This document shows positions 25,401 to 35,358 of a DNA stretch of 35,707 nt, in pieces. A program made the translations under genes and the position numbers. Origin of the DNA: Heterotrichella gracilis (Eukaryota; Sar; Xanthophyceae; Tribonematales; Xanthonemataceae); NCBI GenBank assembly GCA_032358255.1, contig JAULBX010027583.1, positions 1-35,707 on the forward strand, written 5' to 3'. The notes under the pieces were generated by a model. The model searched no databases. It was given only the letters and a program-made list of their open reading frames with translations, and was not told the origin of the DNA. The stretch's first letter is position 1, and each line of letters starts with the position of its first letter.

Positions 25401-28400
25401 GCAGGCTTGCATGGTATGCGCATGGCATACCTGCGCCCAACATTGAGCAGTACTGTCTGCCGCAGGAGGAGATGAAGAAAGCAGCGCAATTGCAGACCCA
25501 GTTGGAAAAGGCAGAGGAAGAGATGCGCGAGCAGGAGCGTGCAGCTGAGCGCAAGCTTCAAGCCATCCAGAACAAGCAGCGCCGGGTTGACGAGGCTGCA
25601 GATGCCAAGGCAGCCAGCGCCATACAGCGTAACAGCACCAAGATTGAGCAGATGCGCACGGTGCGTTCCAAGCTTCCACTTGCTTGAGCTGTTGTATCAT
25701 ACACAGTGTGCACCACAATACCGTATGATGGCATTTGCGCAGCTGTGGGTGTAACTGGACTACACATATTTTACTGTATGATGCCAGCGTAAGTAATGGG
25801 TCTAGCATTGAGTTTTTCTGAAAGATACTGCATGTTTTCAAAGTGCTGCAGAGGATGGAGTGGGTCATGCTTTCATCGTACGTGTGTTAATCGTGCGTGT
25901 ATTTCCAGATAGGAAATGACATGGCTAGGCATGTGCATGACGGTCACCGTTATCAGTGGCATTCAACACATGGACTTGCTTCCCACCTCTGGTATGTACT
26001 TTAAGGACTCCCTGCCATTGTTGCAGGTACTGAGCTGGAAGATGGCAGCGGCAGCTGTTGCAGCTGACACCAATGGCCCCGAGACCTTCAAGCAGCAGCT
26101 GGTGACTGCAAGTGGAGATGCCAGCCCAGTCGCTGCAGCCACTCACCTGGACCTGGCATTTGAGGAGCTGCGCCTGGGTAAAGCCATGCTTGGCTATGCA
26201 GCAATGCATCAGAACCACGATCCTGCAGCATCCACAGCCCGGCTGGTAGCGCCCTATGGCCGTGCCCTCAAGGCCATTCAGCAGCAGCAGTGGCTGGAGG
26301 CACACGATGCCTTGGCAGCAATGGTAGCAAGCGATGCTGGTGCCAAACCACTGCTGGCACTGTGCAGCTTCAAGCTTGGGGAGGGGCACCGGGAGGTGCT
26401 GAAGGGGGTGGAGGGGGGGACGCACCCGGTGCACCATTTGGTGCGTGCGCTGGTGCATGAGGCAGAGATGCAGGGGGCAGACCATCGCAAGCAGCGCAAA
26501 CTGGTGGCCAAGGTGAGGGAAGTGAACATGGTCATGGATTTCCATGGATGGAGGATGCGAGTTTTGCTGAAAAGTATAATCAAAACATATGGTGTACTGG
26601 CACCAACCTATATCAATAGAGCGGCCTGGTCCAGGACCACACCTCCTGCGGCAGGAGATGGGTGTTTTGCACGAGGTGCCGTTTGAAGATGGCGGGACTG
26701 GAGGAAGATGACTGGTGGTAGCTAAATGCAGTATGAATTCATGAGCTCTTGCCCTATTGCGTGCAGACATGTGGCCAGGCACTTGCGTACCTGCTGCACC
26801 CTGCTGTGGTCCTGCTGCCCAGCGTGTGTGCTGATCTGGCCCGCCAGCTGCTCACCAAGCATGCACCTTCTCTGACTGCCTTGCCTGGGCAACTGGGGAG
26901 CAGCAGCCCCAGTGGTGCATCCTCAGCAGCAGCACGTGAGGAGGTTGATCGCTGGCGGGCGAGGGCTGAGGGCAGCCCTACCCTTCAGAAGTTGATGGGG
27001 CTGGTGGGACTGAGGGATGTGAAGCGCGAATGCTTCAGCCTGTGCGATCAGGTGCGCGGGGGGGTTGGCAAGCTTGCTGGGAGCCTCCCCCCTCAGGGCC
27101 ATGGCCACCAGTGCAACACAACCGCAGTTACTGTATGTAATGCCTGAAAATTCACATCATATCTCTGCCAGCCTGGATAGATTTAATATATTTTTGGGTA
27201 CAGTAAATTCAATAAATAAGCAACCTGCTTCAAGCTTCCCCACCAGCAATATTTATCATTGCAACATTTAATACCCCAATGGGCAATCAGGATCGTGATC
27301 AGCCTCATCAGTGGGAAGGCAATACATACCATGGATTGTTGATATGCCACCACCACATATGGCATTATTTCACCTGACCGCTGTCCCCATGTGCTTCAGG
27401 TGCAGCTTGACAAGGAGCGCAAGCGCAGCCTGGCCAGCCGCCAGTACAACACCCTGTATTACGGCAACCCAGGCACCGGCAAGACCACGGTGGCGCGCCT
27501 GTACGCCAGCCTTCTCAAGGACCTGGGGGTGCTGCCGGGAGATGCAGTGGCTGAGACCAGCGGCGCTGCACTGGTGAATGGCGGGGTTTCTGAGCTCAAG
27601 AAGCTGATGAAGGGTTTGGAGGAAGGGGGACTGCTGTTCATCGACGAGGCGTACCAGCTGAAGCCCGCCATGAACCCTCAGGGGGCACAGGTGAGTTGTG
27701 GCTGTTGCAGTATTCAACGGAGCTTGGGGCTTGGCGGGACAATTTAAATTCCTCCCGGTTATTATACTATGGTGCATTAGCAAGTAGGTCTTGCACACCA
27801 AAATGGCATTTCATCTCAATTTAGCAGGGTGGTGGCACACAGCAGTCCATCAAAAGGGTGAGAGTACTTTGCAAATAATTACATATGTTGGTCCCTGCCA
27901 GCAGAGACTGTTGCGCACCTACATCATGCATCTGACCAGGCCAATCACTGACAGGTTTACACTTCTCTCACCTGCAGGTGCTGGACTACCTGTTGCCAGA
28001 GATGGAGAACCAGCGCGGGAAGCTGGTGGTGGTGCTGGCGGGGTACCAGAAGCAGATGCAGGCGCTGCTGGAGTACAACGAGGGGCTGCCAAGCCGCTTC
28101 CCCATGGTGTTCAATTTTGCAGACTACAGCGATGATGAGCTGCATGCAATTTGGGAGGGCCTGGTGGAGGGGGAGGACCCAAGGTACGCAGGATGTATGA
28201 TGCGTTGCAGCACATCCCTGCGCGTTGCATGGTGCCGCGCCATTGTGATTGCTGGATAGTCATTGCTGTGTACCCCAATCTGCTTGTTGTATGCGCATAC
28301 CATGAGTGATGCCGAAGCAGCAGCCAACCTATTTTACCACTTTGATGTGCACTAATGCTCTCTTGATCACTTTGGCGTATGTCAATGCGCTCTTGACTTT

Positions 28401-31400
28401 GCAAAATGGCACACCAGTCACTGCTGGCCGTCTCCCCCAGGTTCCAGGTCGAGCATGCAAAGTATGCGCGCATTGCTGCCCGGCGCCTGGGCCGCATGCG
28501 TGGCACACCTGGCTTTGGCAACGCGCGCGCAGTACGCAACCTATATGAACAGGCCATCAAGCGCCAGTCAGCGCGCGTGATTGCTGAGCGCCAGGCGGGT
28601 GGCGATCCCGACAACATGCTGCTGCTGCGGGATGACCTGCTGGGGCCAAAGCACATCGATGTGCAATCCAGTGCTGCACTGCGGGAGCTTGCCAGCATGC
28701 AGGTAGACAATGTTAGGTTTGCACACTGTTCATGTTAGATAGTTAAGGTGCAGATAGTTGTCGCCACAGATTGTGAGAATATCCTAAAACCCCTACCAGA
28801 TTTACAACATCCGCTCATCACTCTCCAGGGCTGAGCAGGGCTATTGCCTGTGCTTGAGAATGTTTTTAATCTCCTTGCAAATGATATTGCAAGGGGTCTG
28901 ACAGTACAGTACCTCATGGTGTGATGTTCACAGGGCCTGGAAGCAGTCAAGCGCTCTGTTGACAACCTGCTTGGCCTCATCAAGACCAACGCAGAGCTGG
29001 AGGAGCAGGAGCGACCCATCAAGGCCATTACCCTCAACAGGGTGTTCCTGGGCAACCCAGGCACAGGCAAAACCAGCGTGGCCAGCATCTATGGCCGCGT
29101 GCTGAAGGACCTTGGGCTGCTGAGCAAGGGGGAGGTGGTGGTGAAAAACCCTGGGGACTTCGTTGGTGCGGTGCTGGGCGAGTCTGAAAAGAAGACAGCT
29201 GCCTTGCTGGATGCCACCCTGGGCTGTGTGCTGGTCATCGATGAGGCATATGGCCTGCATACCAAGACTGGATCGGACCCTTACAAAGTAAGTGGCCACT
29301 TTCTGGGTGTTGAAAAAGAAATGGGAAGGGGCTTTTGGAATTAAGGATGGTCGTACTGTACGGCCTATCCAACATCACTGACATCCAGCGCCAGATTTTT
29401 GCCTTTCTGCGCCCTTTCCCAGAAAGGCAAAAAATTTAAAGGGAAAGGGGAGTCCAAATTCTTATAAACAGGTATATCACACCAAATAAACAAAAAAAAG
29501 CTTTTACCGTATTTGAGACGCTTCCATACCTGCAGGAGGCTGTGATCGACACCATTGTGGCCAAGGTGCAAGGAGTGCCTGGTGACGACCGCTGCGTGCT
29601 GCTGCTGGGCTACAGGGAGCACATGCAGGACATGATGCGCAACGCCAACCCAGGACTGGCCAGGCGCTTCCAACTTGAGGATGCATGGGAGTTTGAGGAC
29701 TACAGCGACGAACAGCTGCTCCACATCCTGCGCGCCAAGGCAAAGTCTGCGTACGGGTGGGAGGTGCCATTGGGCGCCGCGCGTGCTGCGGTGCGGGTGC
29801 TGTCCAAGGAGCGGATGAAGCCCAATTTCGGGAACGCGGGCGCTGTGAACAACCTGCTGGCGCGTGCTGCGCAGCGCATGGAGCAGCGCACCAGCGGCCT
29901 CTCCCCCGCGTACGTGCTGAACCCTGACCCTTGAAGGGTTGCACATGGGCAGTCCAGTGGTGTTGCTGTGCTGAGGCTGGGCAGGATGTGCGGTGGTAGC
30001 TGCAGGGCAAAACCACTGAGTGCTGTTCAATTGGGGTTGCGGGTATTGACCAAAACCCTCACAATGATTGCTGATATCTCTCTTGCGTGGAATTGTTTCT
30101 GCAGCACACCCACCTGAGGTCACAGCCTCTTGTTGGCTGCCACCTACTAAGTATTAATTCAATGAATTGCTTCCGTCTGCAGGGAGCGTGCCACCTTGAC
30201 AAGTCCAGAGCCGGAGGACTTTTTGCCCCCGGGCAGTGACACAGCACAGATCAACCCAGAGGAGTTGTTCTCGGACCTCATCGGCTGCAACGGCATCCTT
30301 GAGGTGCTGCGGGAGTATCAGTCCACCATCAAGTTTGCCCAGGCGCAGGGCCGGGATCCGCTGCAGCAGGTGGAGCTTAACTTCCTGTTTGTGGGCAACC
30401 CCGGGACAGGGAAGACCACCGTGGCGCGCCGCATGGGGGCGCTGTTTGAGAGCCTTGGCCTGCTGAGCAATGGCAACAATTTGGTTGCGTGCTCAGCTTC
30501 AGACTTTGTCACTGGCTATGCCAACCAGGTGAGCAGCTGCTACAGGCACACAATGTGCAAGGCTGCAGCCAATGCCATGCCATGCCCTACCATGCCATTG
30601 TACAATTGTGCATCGTGTGGGATGATCCATGTCCTGAGTGCAATGAGCGTGGTTCTTCCCCATTACTTAGAGTATGGTCCTGCTTCATGGAGATTCTGAT
30701 GATCCATGTATGCACCTGCACGCACACTGGCCTACTAGTAGGGGTTAATAACAGTTCACCCTAAACCCGGCGGGGAAGGGAGGGTCACACAGGTTGGGTG
30801 ATGCAGCAGATGGTTGCAAAGCCCTGCAATAAACCACCCTCCCCATTGCACCATCAATGTTATGCATTGCAGCATTGCCTTGGGTGAGTATCTGTAACCA
30901 GACATCAAGGGAATTTCACCTGCTGGGTGTTGCTGCAGGCTTCAGGCAAGACACGGGAGGTGTTTGAAAGTGCACTTGGAGGCGTGCTGTTCATTGATGA
31001 AGCCTATAGACTAAATCCCAAGGTGCGCTATGCAGTGATCACCTAGGCTGTGGCAGCTGTTGATGTGGCGCGCAGATTGTGCACTCAGTCTGATTATTGG
31101 TTGCAGTCTATTGCTCAGTAACGCTGGGTGCTACTGGCAGCTGCTGCAGCTGTTACGTTTCTCAGAATAATAAACATTTCCACTGGACAAATTAAAGCAC
31201 CAACCTCACACATATCTTTGTGCACATACCCAATGCAAATCCAGGGCTAGTTATCTTACAGGTGTGAGCAGATTAGCATACCTGCAAGAGGTAATCTGCA
31301 AGAGGCATTTTAGCACAAGACTTGGTTGTCAATAGTGATTTTACTAGTGACAGTGGCAGTTGCCCTGCATCCTAGAAGGGTTTCAGCCTGCCGCAGACAT

Positions 31401-32627
31401 ACATATGGCACAATTGCCGACGCAACTCATGCACTGCAGGTGGGCGGGGCGTTTATGAGCGAGGTGGTTGATGAAATTGTGCAGATGCTCACTGAGCCCA
31501 AGTTCCAGAATAAGATGGTGGTCATTTTGGCAGGCTACGAGCAGGAGGTGGATGCCTGCTGGCAGTCAACCCCGGCCTCAAGAGCAGGGTAACGCAGAAA
31601 CTGCGCTTTGCAGACTTTGACGTCAGCGACGCCTGCCAGCTCCTACTCATGTGCCTGCGCAAGGAGGACATGGCGCTGAGTGCAGATGCGCAGGCAGCAC
31701 TGCCGGGCCTGATGGCGCGGCTGGTTGGGGCTCCCAACTGGGCCAATGGGCGCGACGTGGGCACCTGGGTGAAGCGCATCTTCCGCCAGGTGGCGCAGCG
31801 AATGGCTGGCGCAGGGGCCGCTGGTGGTGCTGTGGCAGATGGGGCCCAGGTGGAGGTGGCAGATCTCCAGGCATCCCTGGAAGCATTCCTGGCTACCAAA
31901 GCCACTACGGTACGGTATCAGTACCTTCATAATCGTATGATCTAGTAGTGAGGCTTGGCAGCTTTTTATATGGAAACCTCTGAATGTGAAAGTCTGCGAC
32001 CAACCATAATATCCTGGAGATTAATTCCTGCCAGTTGGGGCATCATTTTCATTAGACATGTGCCTCTCCACACCGCAGGCCACCAGTGCACCTAGCAACA
32101 GCCTTTCATCCCGGGTGGGCGAGCAACTGCAAGCTGTGGCGACTGCCACTGCAAATGCTCCAGCACCCCCTCCCACGATGACCGCAGCACCGGAAGTGGA
32201 GCAGCAGACTGCAGAGCCTGTTGTTGACATTGAGCAGCGGGCGGACATCTCTGACGCTGCTGACCCAGCACAAGCTGGTGACAGAGAGCTGCCCAACGAG
32301 TTCCTACAGGCCCTGCAGACAGCATTGGATGCTGCTGGGTATGACATGACATCGCCTGACATCATGAACCTGCTGACAGGTGACCAGACACTGGCAGATA
32401 CGCTGCTAGACAGTCTGGCGAGCAACCTGGGAGGGTACCAGCGGGAGGTGCTGCGCGAGATGGTGCGACAGTGTCAGCAGGCGCTGCAAAAGGCCATGGA
32501 ACAGCAACAGGAGGAGGAGCGTGCAGCGGCGCTGAAGAAGCTAGCACCTGTGTGGCGGTGCGCGGTGTGTGGGCGGTATGGGTGCCCTGTTGCTCCGTAC
32601 ATTGAGAGCTACCAGGAGATACCCTAG
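16466..32627 (+). CDS. ZNFX1-type SF1 helicase fused to three CbxX/CfqX AAA+ ATPase modules (one-base frameshift in module 3)
   Basis: Twenty-nine exons: 16466-16484, 16665-16822, 16963-17322, 17552-17683, 17777-17794, 17999-18688, 18973-19194, 19494-19631, 19978-20139, 20436-20873, 21298-21645, 22025-22138, 22410-22641, 22874-22996, 23271-23830, 24702-24866, 25053-25163, 25466-25660, 26027-26512, 26767-27051, 27400-27690, 27978-28183, 28441-28702, 28934-29287, 29536-29909, 30183-30528, 30939-31022, 31440-31909 and 32079-32627. Phase is kept throughout except for one missing base after 31556; with it the product would be about 2630 aa. The order is an N-terminal helical region, GGRHDNDHVDYRSI (typical of ZNFX1 relatives), complete helicase motifs, a Cys/His cluster, coiled coil, a helical linker, three AAA+ modules, and an acidic Gln/Ala-rich tail ending in a CAVC knuckle-like motif. 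ZNFX1 relatives act in small-RNA silencing (fission yeast Hrr1, worm ZNFX-1) and dsRNA sensing in mammals. The start was chosen because exon 1 joins in phase to exon 2. The exon 2 donor (GC) and the 18-nt exon 5 are the least certain parts. Confidence 0.92.
17334..17380. repeat. AT-rich tandem repeat in helicase intron 3
   Basis: About three units sharing the core TATACGCTGT are spaced 17-18 nt apart, immediately downstream of the exon 3 donor. Confidence 0.6.
19861..19906. repeat. TGATATGACA direct repeats in helicase intron 8
   Basis: Three copies of TGATATGACA occur within 46 bp in the intron before exon 9. It is a simple local repeat with no coding capacity. Confidence 0.6.
22154..22188. 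repeat. 11-nt tandem repeat in a helicase intron
   Basis: Three copies of CTACCAGGGGT (the last diverged) lie just after the exon 12 donor. Confidence 0.7.
23591..23767 (+). other. Degenerate NFX1-type zinc-binding cluster
   Basis: Residues about 1159-1217 contain CRQPCREVLACGHACPLLCH followed by four further Cys/His-containing turns ending KVCGTC. The CGHACPLLCH core matches the NFX1-type zinc finger. Canonical ZNFX1 has several such fingers and here only about one full copy is visible. It leads directly into the coiled coil. Confidence 0.7.
23768..25660 (+). other. Coiled-coil linker segment
   Basis: Exons 15 (end) to 18 encode about 175 residues rich in Glu, Lys, Arg, Ala and Gln with no proline stretch, for example ALKAMQMQAEKEQRKVAEA and EEEMREQERAAERKLQAI. 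The pattern is typical of a long coiled coil and could form a spacer or a dimerisation arm between the helicase and AAA+ halves. It is split by three introns, all phase 0. Confidence 0.75.
24555..24645. repeat. 20-21-nt tandem repeat in a helicase intron
   Basis: About four and a half units of GTCATAACTAGGTGAACCAG, with small variations, lie in the 871-nt intron 15 just before the exon 16 acceptor. The repeat is non-coding and probably length-variable. Confidence 0.8.
26973..28702 (+). other. AAA+ module 1 (CbxX/CfqX type)
   Basis: Exons 20-23. The N-terminal LQKLMGLVGLRDVKRE leads into Walker A GNPGTGKT at 27463-27486 (residues 1674-1681), Walker B LLFIDEA (1730-1736), sensor-1 strand VVVLAGY and the arginine-finger segment LPSRFPMVFNFADYS. 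The lid helices follow, including GFGNARAVRNLYEQA. The module looks complete and catalytically intact. Relatives include rubisco activase CbbX and bacterial SpoVK; the substrate here is unknown. Confidence 0.92.
28934..29909 (+). other. AAA+ module 2 (CbxX/CfqX type)
   Basis: Exons 24-25. Walker A GNPGTGKT is at 29051-29074 (residues 1945-1952) and Walker B VLVIDEA at 2004-2010. Sensor 1 is CVLLLGY, the arginine-finger segment is NPGLARRFQLED, and the lid has NFGNAGAVNNLLARA. The pore-side segment KNPGDFVGAVLGESEKK differs from module 1. All key residues are present. Confidence 0.92.
30183..31909 (+). other. AAA+ module 3 (CbxX/CfqX type), interrupted by a frameshift
   Basis: Exons 26-28. 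Walker A GNPGTGKT is at 30394-30417 (residues 2219-2226), Walker B VLFIDEA at about 2279-2285, and sensor 1 MVVILAGYEQEVDA lies in exon 28. One base is then missing after 31556. Read as written, the frame ends at a TAA at 31590-31592. In the next frame the family pattern resumes at once with LAVNPGLKSRVTQKLRF (arginine finger), lid helices and the tail. The downstream reading frame keeps protein-like sequence and a proper donor at 31909, which argues that the full-length product exists in at least some allele. Confidence 0.88.
31556..31557 (+). other. Single-base frameshift in helicase exon 28
   Basis: Between GTG GAT GCC (ending 31556) and CTG GCA GTC AAC (from 31559) only two bases, TG, are present where a full codon is needed. 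No GT-AG intron of believable size can restore phase. A dropped base in the assembly is the simplest explanation; a recent allele-specific mutation is the alternative. Confidence 0.85.
32079..32627 (+). other. C-terminal tail exon of the helicase gene
   Basis: The last exon encodes 182 residues. It starts with a Thr/Ala/Pro-rich linker, then a helical stretch (LPNEFLQALQTALDAAGYDM through a Gln/Glu-rich helix), and ends WRCAVCGRYGCPVAPYIESY. The closing CxxC plus a third cysteine looks like a zinc-knuckle half, but I recognise no named domain. It joins exon 28 in phase 0, and the stop codon is TAG. Confidence 0.85.
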
Positions 32628-33629
32628 CTAGTTCAGTTTGCGAGGCTGGTAAAATACACCATTTGGCAAGACCCAGCTCAGCTCACCTAGGCTGAAAGCT
32701 GCATTAGTGCAGTTTCACTGAGCCTGAGGCCTGAGCATTTCAGCGGCAGCCACTGCTGCATGCGACATCTCAGTGAGTATTTGACCAGACTAGCCATTTA
32801 AGTCTGCTCTGCTAGTTGCCACTTTGCCAATTATTATCTCAGCGTGCCGGAAGGCCCTCCTGGCCAGAGGCCCAGAGGGTCTCCACCTGTCTGCCACTGG
32901 GGCAGTGCCAAATATAATGTCATTAGTTGACATGCATACATGTCTTCAGTCACAGTGGCTGAAACCCTTAGGGAATTTAGATGACAATTAGAAGTAAATC
33001 ATTGCACTCAGTCTGTATATTACATTGTAACATAGTCTTACAGCATTACGACATTCAAGTCTTGGCGTAGCAACCCAGTCTGGCGCCACCGTAACCATCA
33101 TTGCATGGTGCCGCTTTAAGCAACAAATTTTGCAGCACTTAGTGACTGTTCAAGCAAAAAACAAGTGACTGTATTCCAACAAAATATTGATTGGTAACGA
33201 TAATCAAGTCACGCTGCCAGCATATCAAAACGTGCAGCCATATTCCACCCAGATCATCAAGGCAATGAACATGTGACACAGTTTCCTGTCCAGGCGCTGC
33301 CAATTACATGCATGCAATTCACCATGTCATTTGAATGCCGTAGCATGTCACATGCATGCAGTCCATGGAAAGATAATCCTCATGCACATCATGAGCAAGA
33401 TAAGCCTGTTTGGTGAAAAGCTCTAGCGCGTGCTCAACTCAGTATTATGCATTTCAATCATCTGCATGCATCATCCTTTACTACAATAGATGCTGAGCGC
33501 CGTGCGCCTGGCAGTTGGGCGCCCTTGTGCTAGTGTGCACTTGCGCATGTGGATGCCAGGGAGTAAATCACTAGCAGGTCTCTGCATTATGTCAACCTCG
33601 CCCAGCCTGCAGGAGTGCTGTCGACAAGC
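32628..33629. other. Convergent 3' region between helicase and SOUL genes
   Basis: No gene is visible. The stretch should hold both 3' UTRs. A TTACA at 33304-33308 is a minus-strand TGTAA that could end the SOUL transcript. Three TGCATGCA octamers occur at 33309-33316, 33353-33360 and 33463-33470. Confidence 0.55.
33026..33030 (+). promoter_or_regulatory. Candidate poly(A) signal of the helicase gene
   Basis: A TGTAA pentamer lies about 400 nt after the stop codon. It is the first clear one I see on the plus strand downstream and gives a 3' UTR of ordinary length for a green alga. Confidence 0.4.
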
Positions 33630-35321
33630 TTACGCGTCCGCCTTGCTCTTGCTCACAGCGGGCAGCCACACCTCGTTGTGGCGGTTGAACAGGCGGAAGG
33701 GAGCGTCATAGCCGGCAAAGTAGTAGTGGTCCTCCTCAACCTCAATGCCATCCTTGGCCAGCAGGGTGTGCAGGGCGGCGGCGCGCATGGTGATCAGGTC
33801 GTCGCGTGCGAAGCCAGAGAAGGAGGAGACATACACCTTGAGCTCGGGGGTGGTCTCAAGCACCACATCGGCACTGGAGGGGACAGGGGGCTTGTCCTAC
33901 AGGCATGAGGAGGGGGGGGTGGGGGTCAGTGCATGGGCAAGTGGGTGCGTGAGGTTTGGGTACCCCGCAGGTCTAGGTTTGGTGTCACACAGCGAGGAAT
34001 AGCAGGGGTGATGGGAATTTTGTGCAAGACAAGGCGCCATGGAGGTCCTAGGTAGGGTGTTTTGCTGAGTTGTGTGTCATGCCCTGTGCGAGCGTGGACA
34101 CTGCCCTGTCACTCTGTGGCGCAACGAGGCGCAAGGCACTTGACTGACAGAGTGTGTGCACGGTGCACAGTCTTTTCCCTCAGGAGCGGACTGAAGTCTG
34201 TACCCAAGTTGCTCACCTGGCTGTCAAAGGGCACAAAGAAGCTGACGGTGAAGTTGGTGGTGCAGTAGGGTCCCTGGCCAGGCTGGATGCGGGTGCGCAC
34301 GGGGGCAGTCATAGGGATCTTCACGTTGTCCTCGTTGGCACCTCCAATGTAGTTGAACAGCCTCTGCAGGAGGGTGGGTTGAGCACGGTGGGTGGTAGGA
34401 ATCAGCAGTCAGGTGCTGAGCAGGTACACAGTGTGCGCCAAGGTGGGGATCAATACTGGGGCGTGAGGCTTGTGGAAATTGTTGTCAACTCCATAACACC
34501 CAGGTGCAGGTTAGTGCCGTTCCAAGTGTAAAACCTAGGTAAGAATGCATGACAGTGCTGCATGGTGACCAGTGGGTAAAGTGGGCTTAAGTGGGCGTCC
34601 AGACGTACCATGAACCCCCTTGAGACTGCGGTTGTGTAGGTCACATCAGGCACCGTGGTAGACACCCAGGTAGCTGCGACACGGAAACACACAACAGCGT
34701 CAGGCGACCTGGTGAAGAGCACTGGTGCCTAGGCCAACGTGTGGTGGCACGGCACCCCACTACCATCTAGTGTAAAAGCTGGTCCAAACTTGGTGGGCGG
34801 TTGCTTAGTACATTGGAATGCGCAATTTGTTTTACAGAGTAGGTGTTGGTGTTTTGTGGTGCACTGAGGTGACGAGCGTACCTAACCACACCCCAGTCCC
34901 ATCGAGGCATGCGAGTGCATGCCACACGGACGAGTGCCCTGCCACACATCGCCCTTGGGGACAGAAACACCCATACATATGACGTATACAAGGTTTCAAG
35001 CAATAGAAAGAGTTCCAAGTGAGCAGCGGCGTACGATGCTTGCTTGCTTTCAACAACACCTCCGAGACCAATGTGCCTGCCAGCTCGAGGCTGACAGTTG
35101 TCCAAGTGGGCGCCCACCGTACCTTCGGGGTACACCCGCACTTCGTAGAACTCGGTCGTCTCCACCACCTTGAAGGTTGGGCAGTCAAGATCGTGGCAGA
35201 ACCAAGGAGCGTCGGGCTTGGGCCCTGGCTTGGGCTTGTCAAACAGCCTCCAGCACTCGCCTGGCACCAACAGCAGGGTGGTGGCCGAAGCCACCAGGAG
35301 CAGCTGCAGAGACAGACGCAT
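33630..35321 (-). CDS. SOUL haem-binding family protein with signal peptide
   Basis: This is a minus-strand gene with exons 35321-35123, 34673-34609, 34363-34217 and 33896-33630 (199+65+147+267 nt, exactly 226 codons, 225 aa plus stop). All introns are GT-AG. Residues 1 to about 22 (MRLSLQLLLVASATTLLL...) form a hydrophobic secretory signal peptide. The SOUL domain follows: CPTFKVVETTEFYEVRVYP, ATWVSTTV, SRGFMRLFNYIGGANED, VKIPMTAPVRTRI, NFTVSFFVPFDSQ, and finally LKVYVSSFSGFA and FRLFNRHNEVWL. This matches the HBP1/SOUL fold over its full length. Family members bind haem or other tetrapyrroles and in plants and algae occur in plastids, eyespots, cytosol or secreted compartments. The signal peptide suggests entry into the secretory pathway, though plastid targeting cannot be excluded by eye. 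The neighbouring helicase gene is convergent. Confidence 0.94.
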
Positions 35322-35352
35322 CGTTGTTGATTCTAACGGGCGAGCTTTGAGG

Positions 35353-35358
35353 TATATA
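35353..35358 (-). promoter_or_regulatory. TATA-like box of the SOUL gene
   Basis: On the minus strand TCTATATACC places TATATA 32-37 bp upstream of the SOUL start codon. If it is the functional TATA box, the 5' leader would be only a few bases long, so either the leader is very short or transcription starts elsewhere. Confidence 0.45.

Noticed and set aside
25925..26782. 285-codon minus-strand open frame
   Set aside because: It is antisense to helicase exons 19-20 and their intron, has no domain, and follows from the coding strand's composition.
31557..31615. A tiny intron that would restore frame in helicase exon 28
   Set aside because: The only GT...AG pairs here span 10-25 bases, too short for a spliceosomal intron, and they do not give the correct phase.
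31592..31649. Separate gene starting after the stop at 31592
   Set aside because: The sequence just before and after the stop continues one AAA+ domain in the next frame with no promoter or intron between, so a one-base frameshift explains it better.
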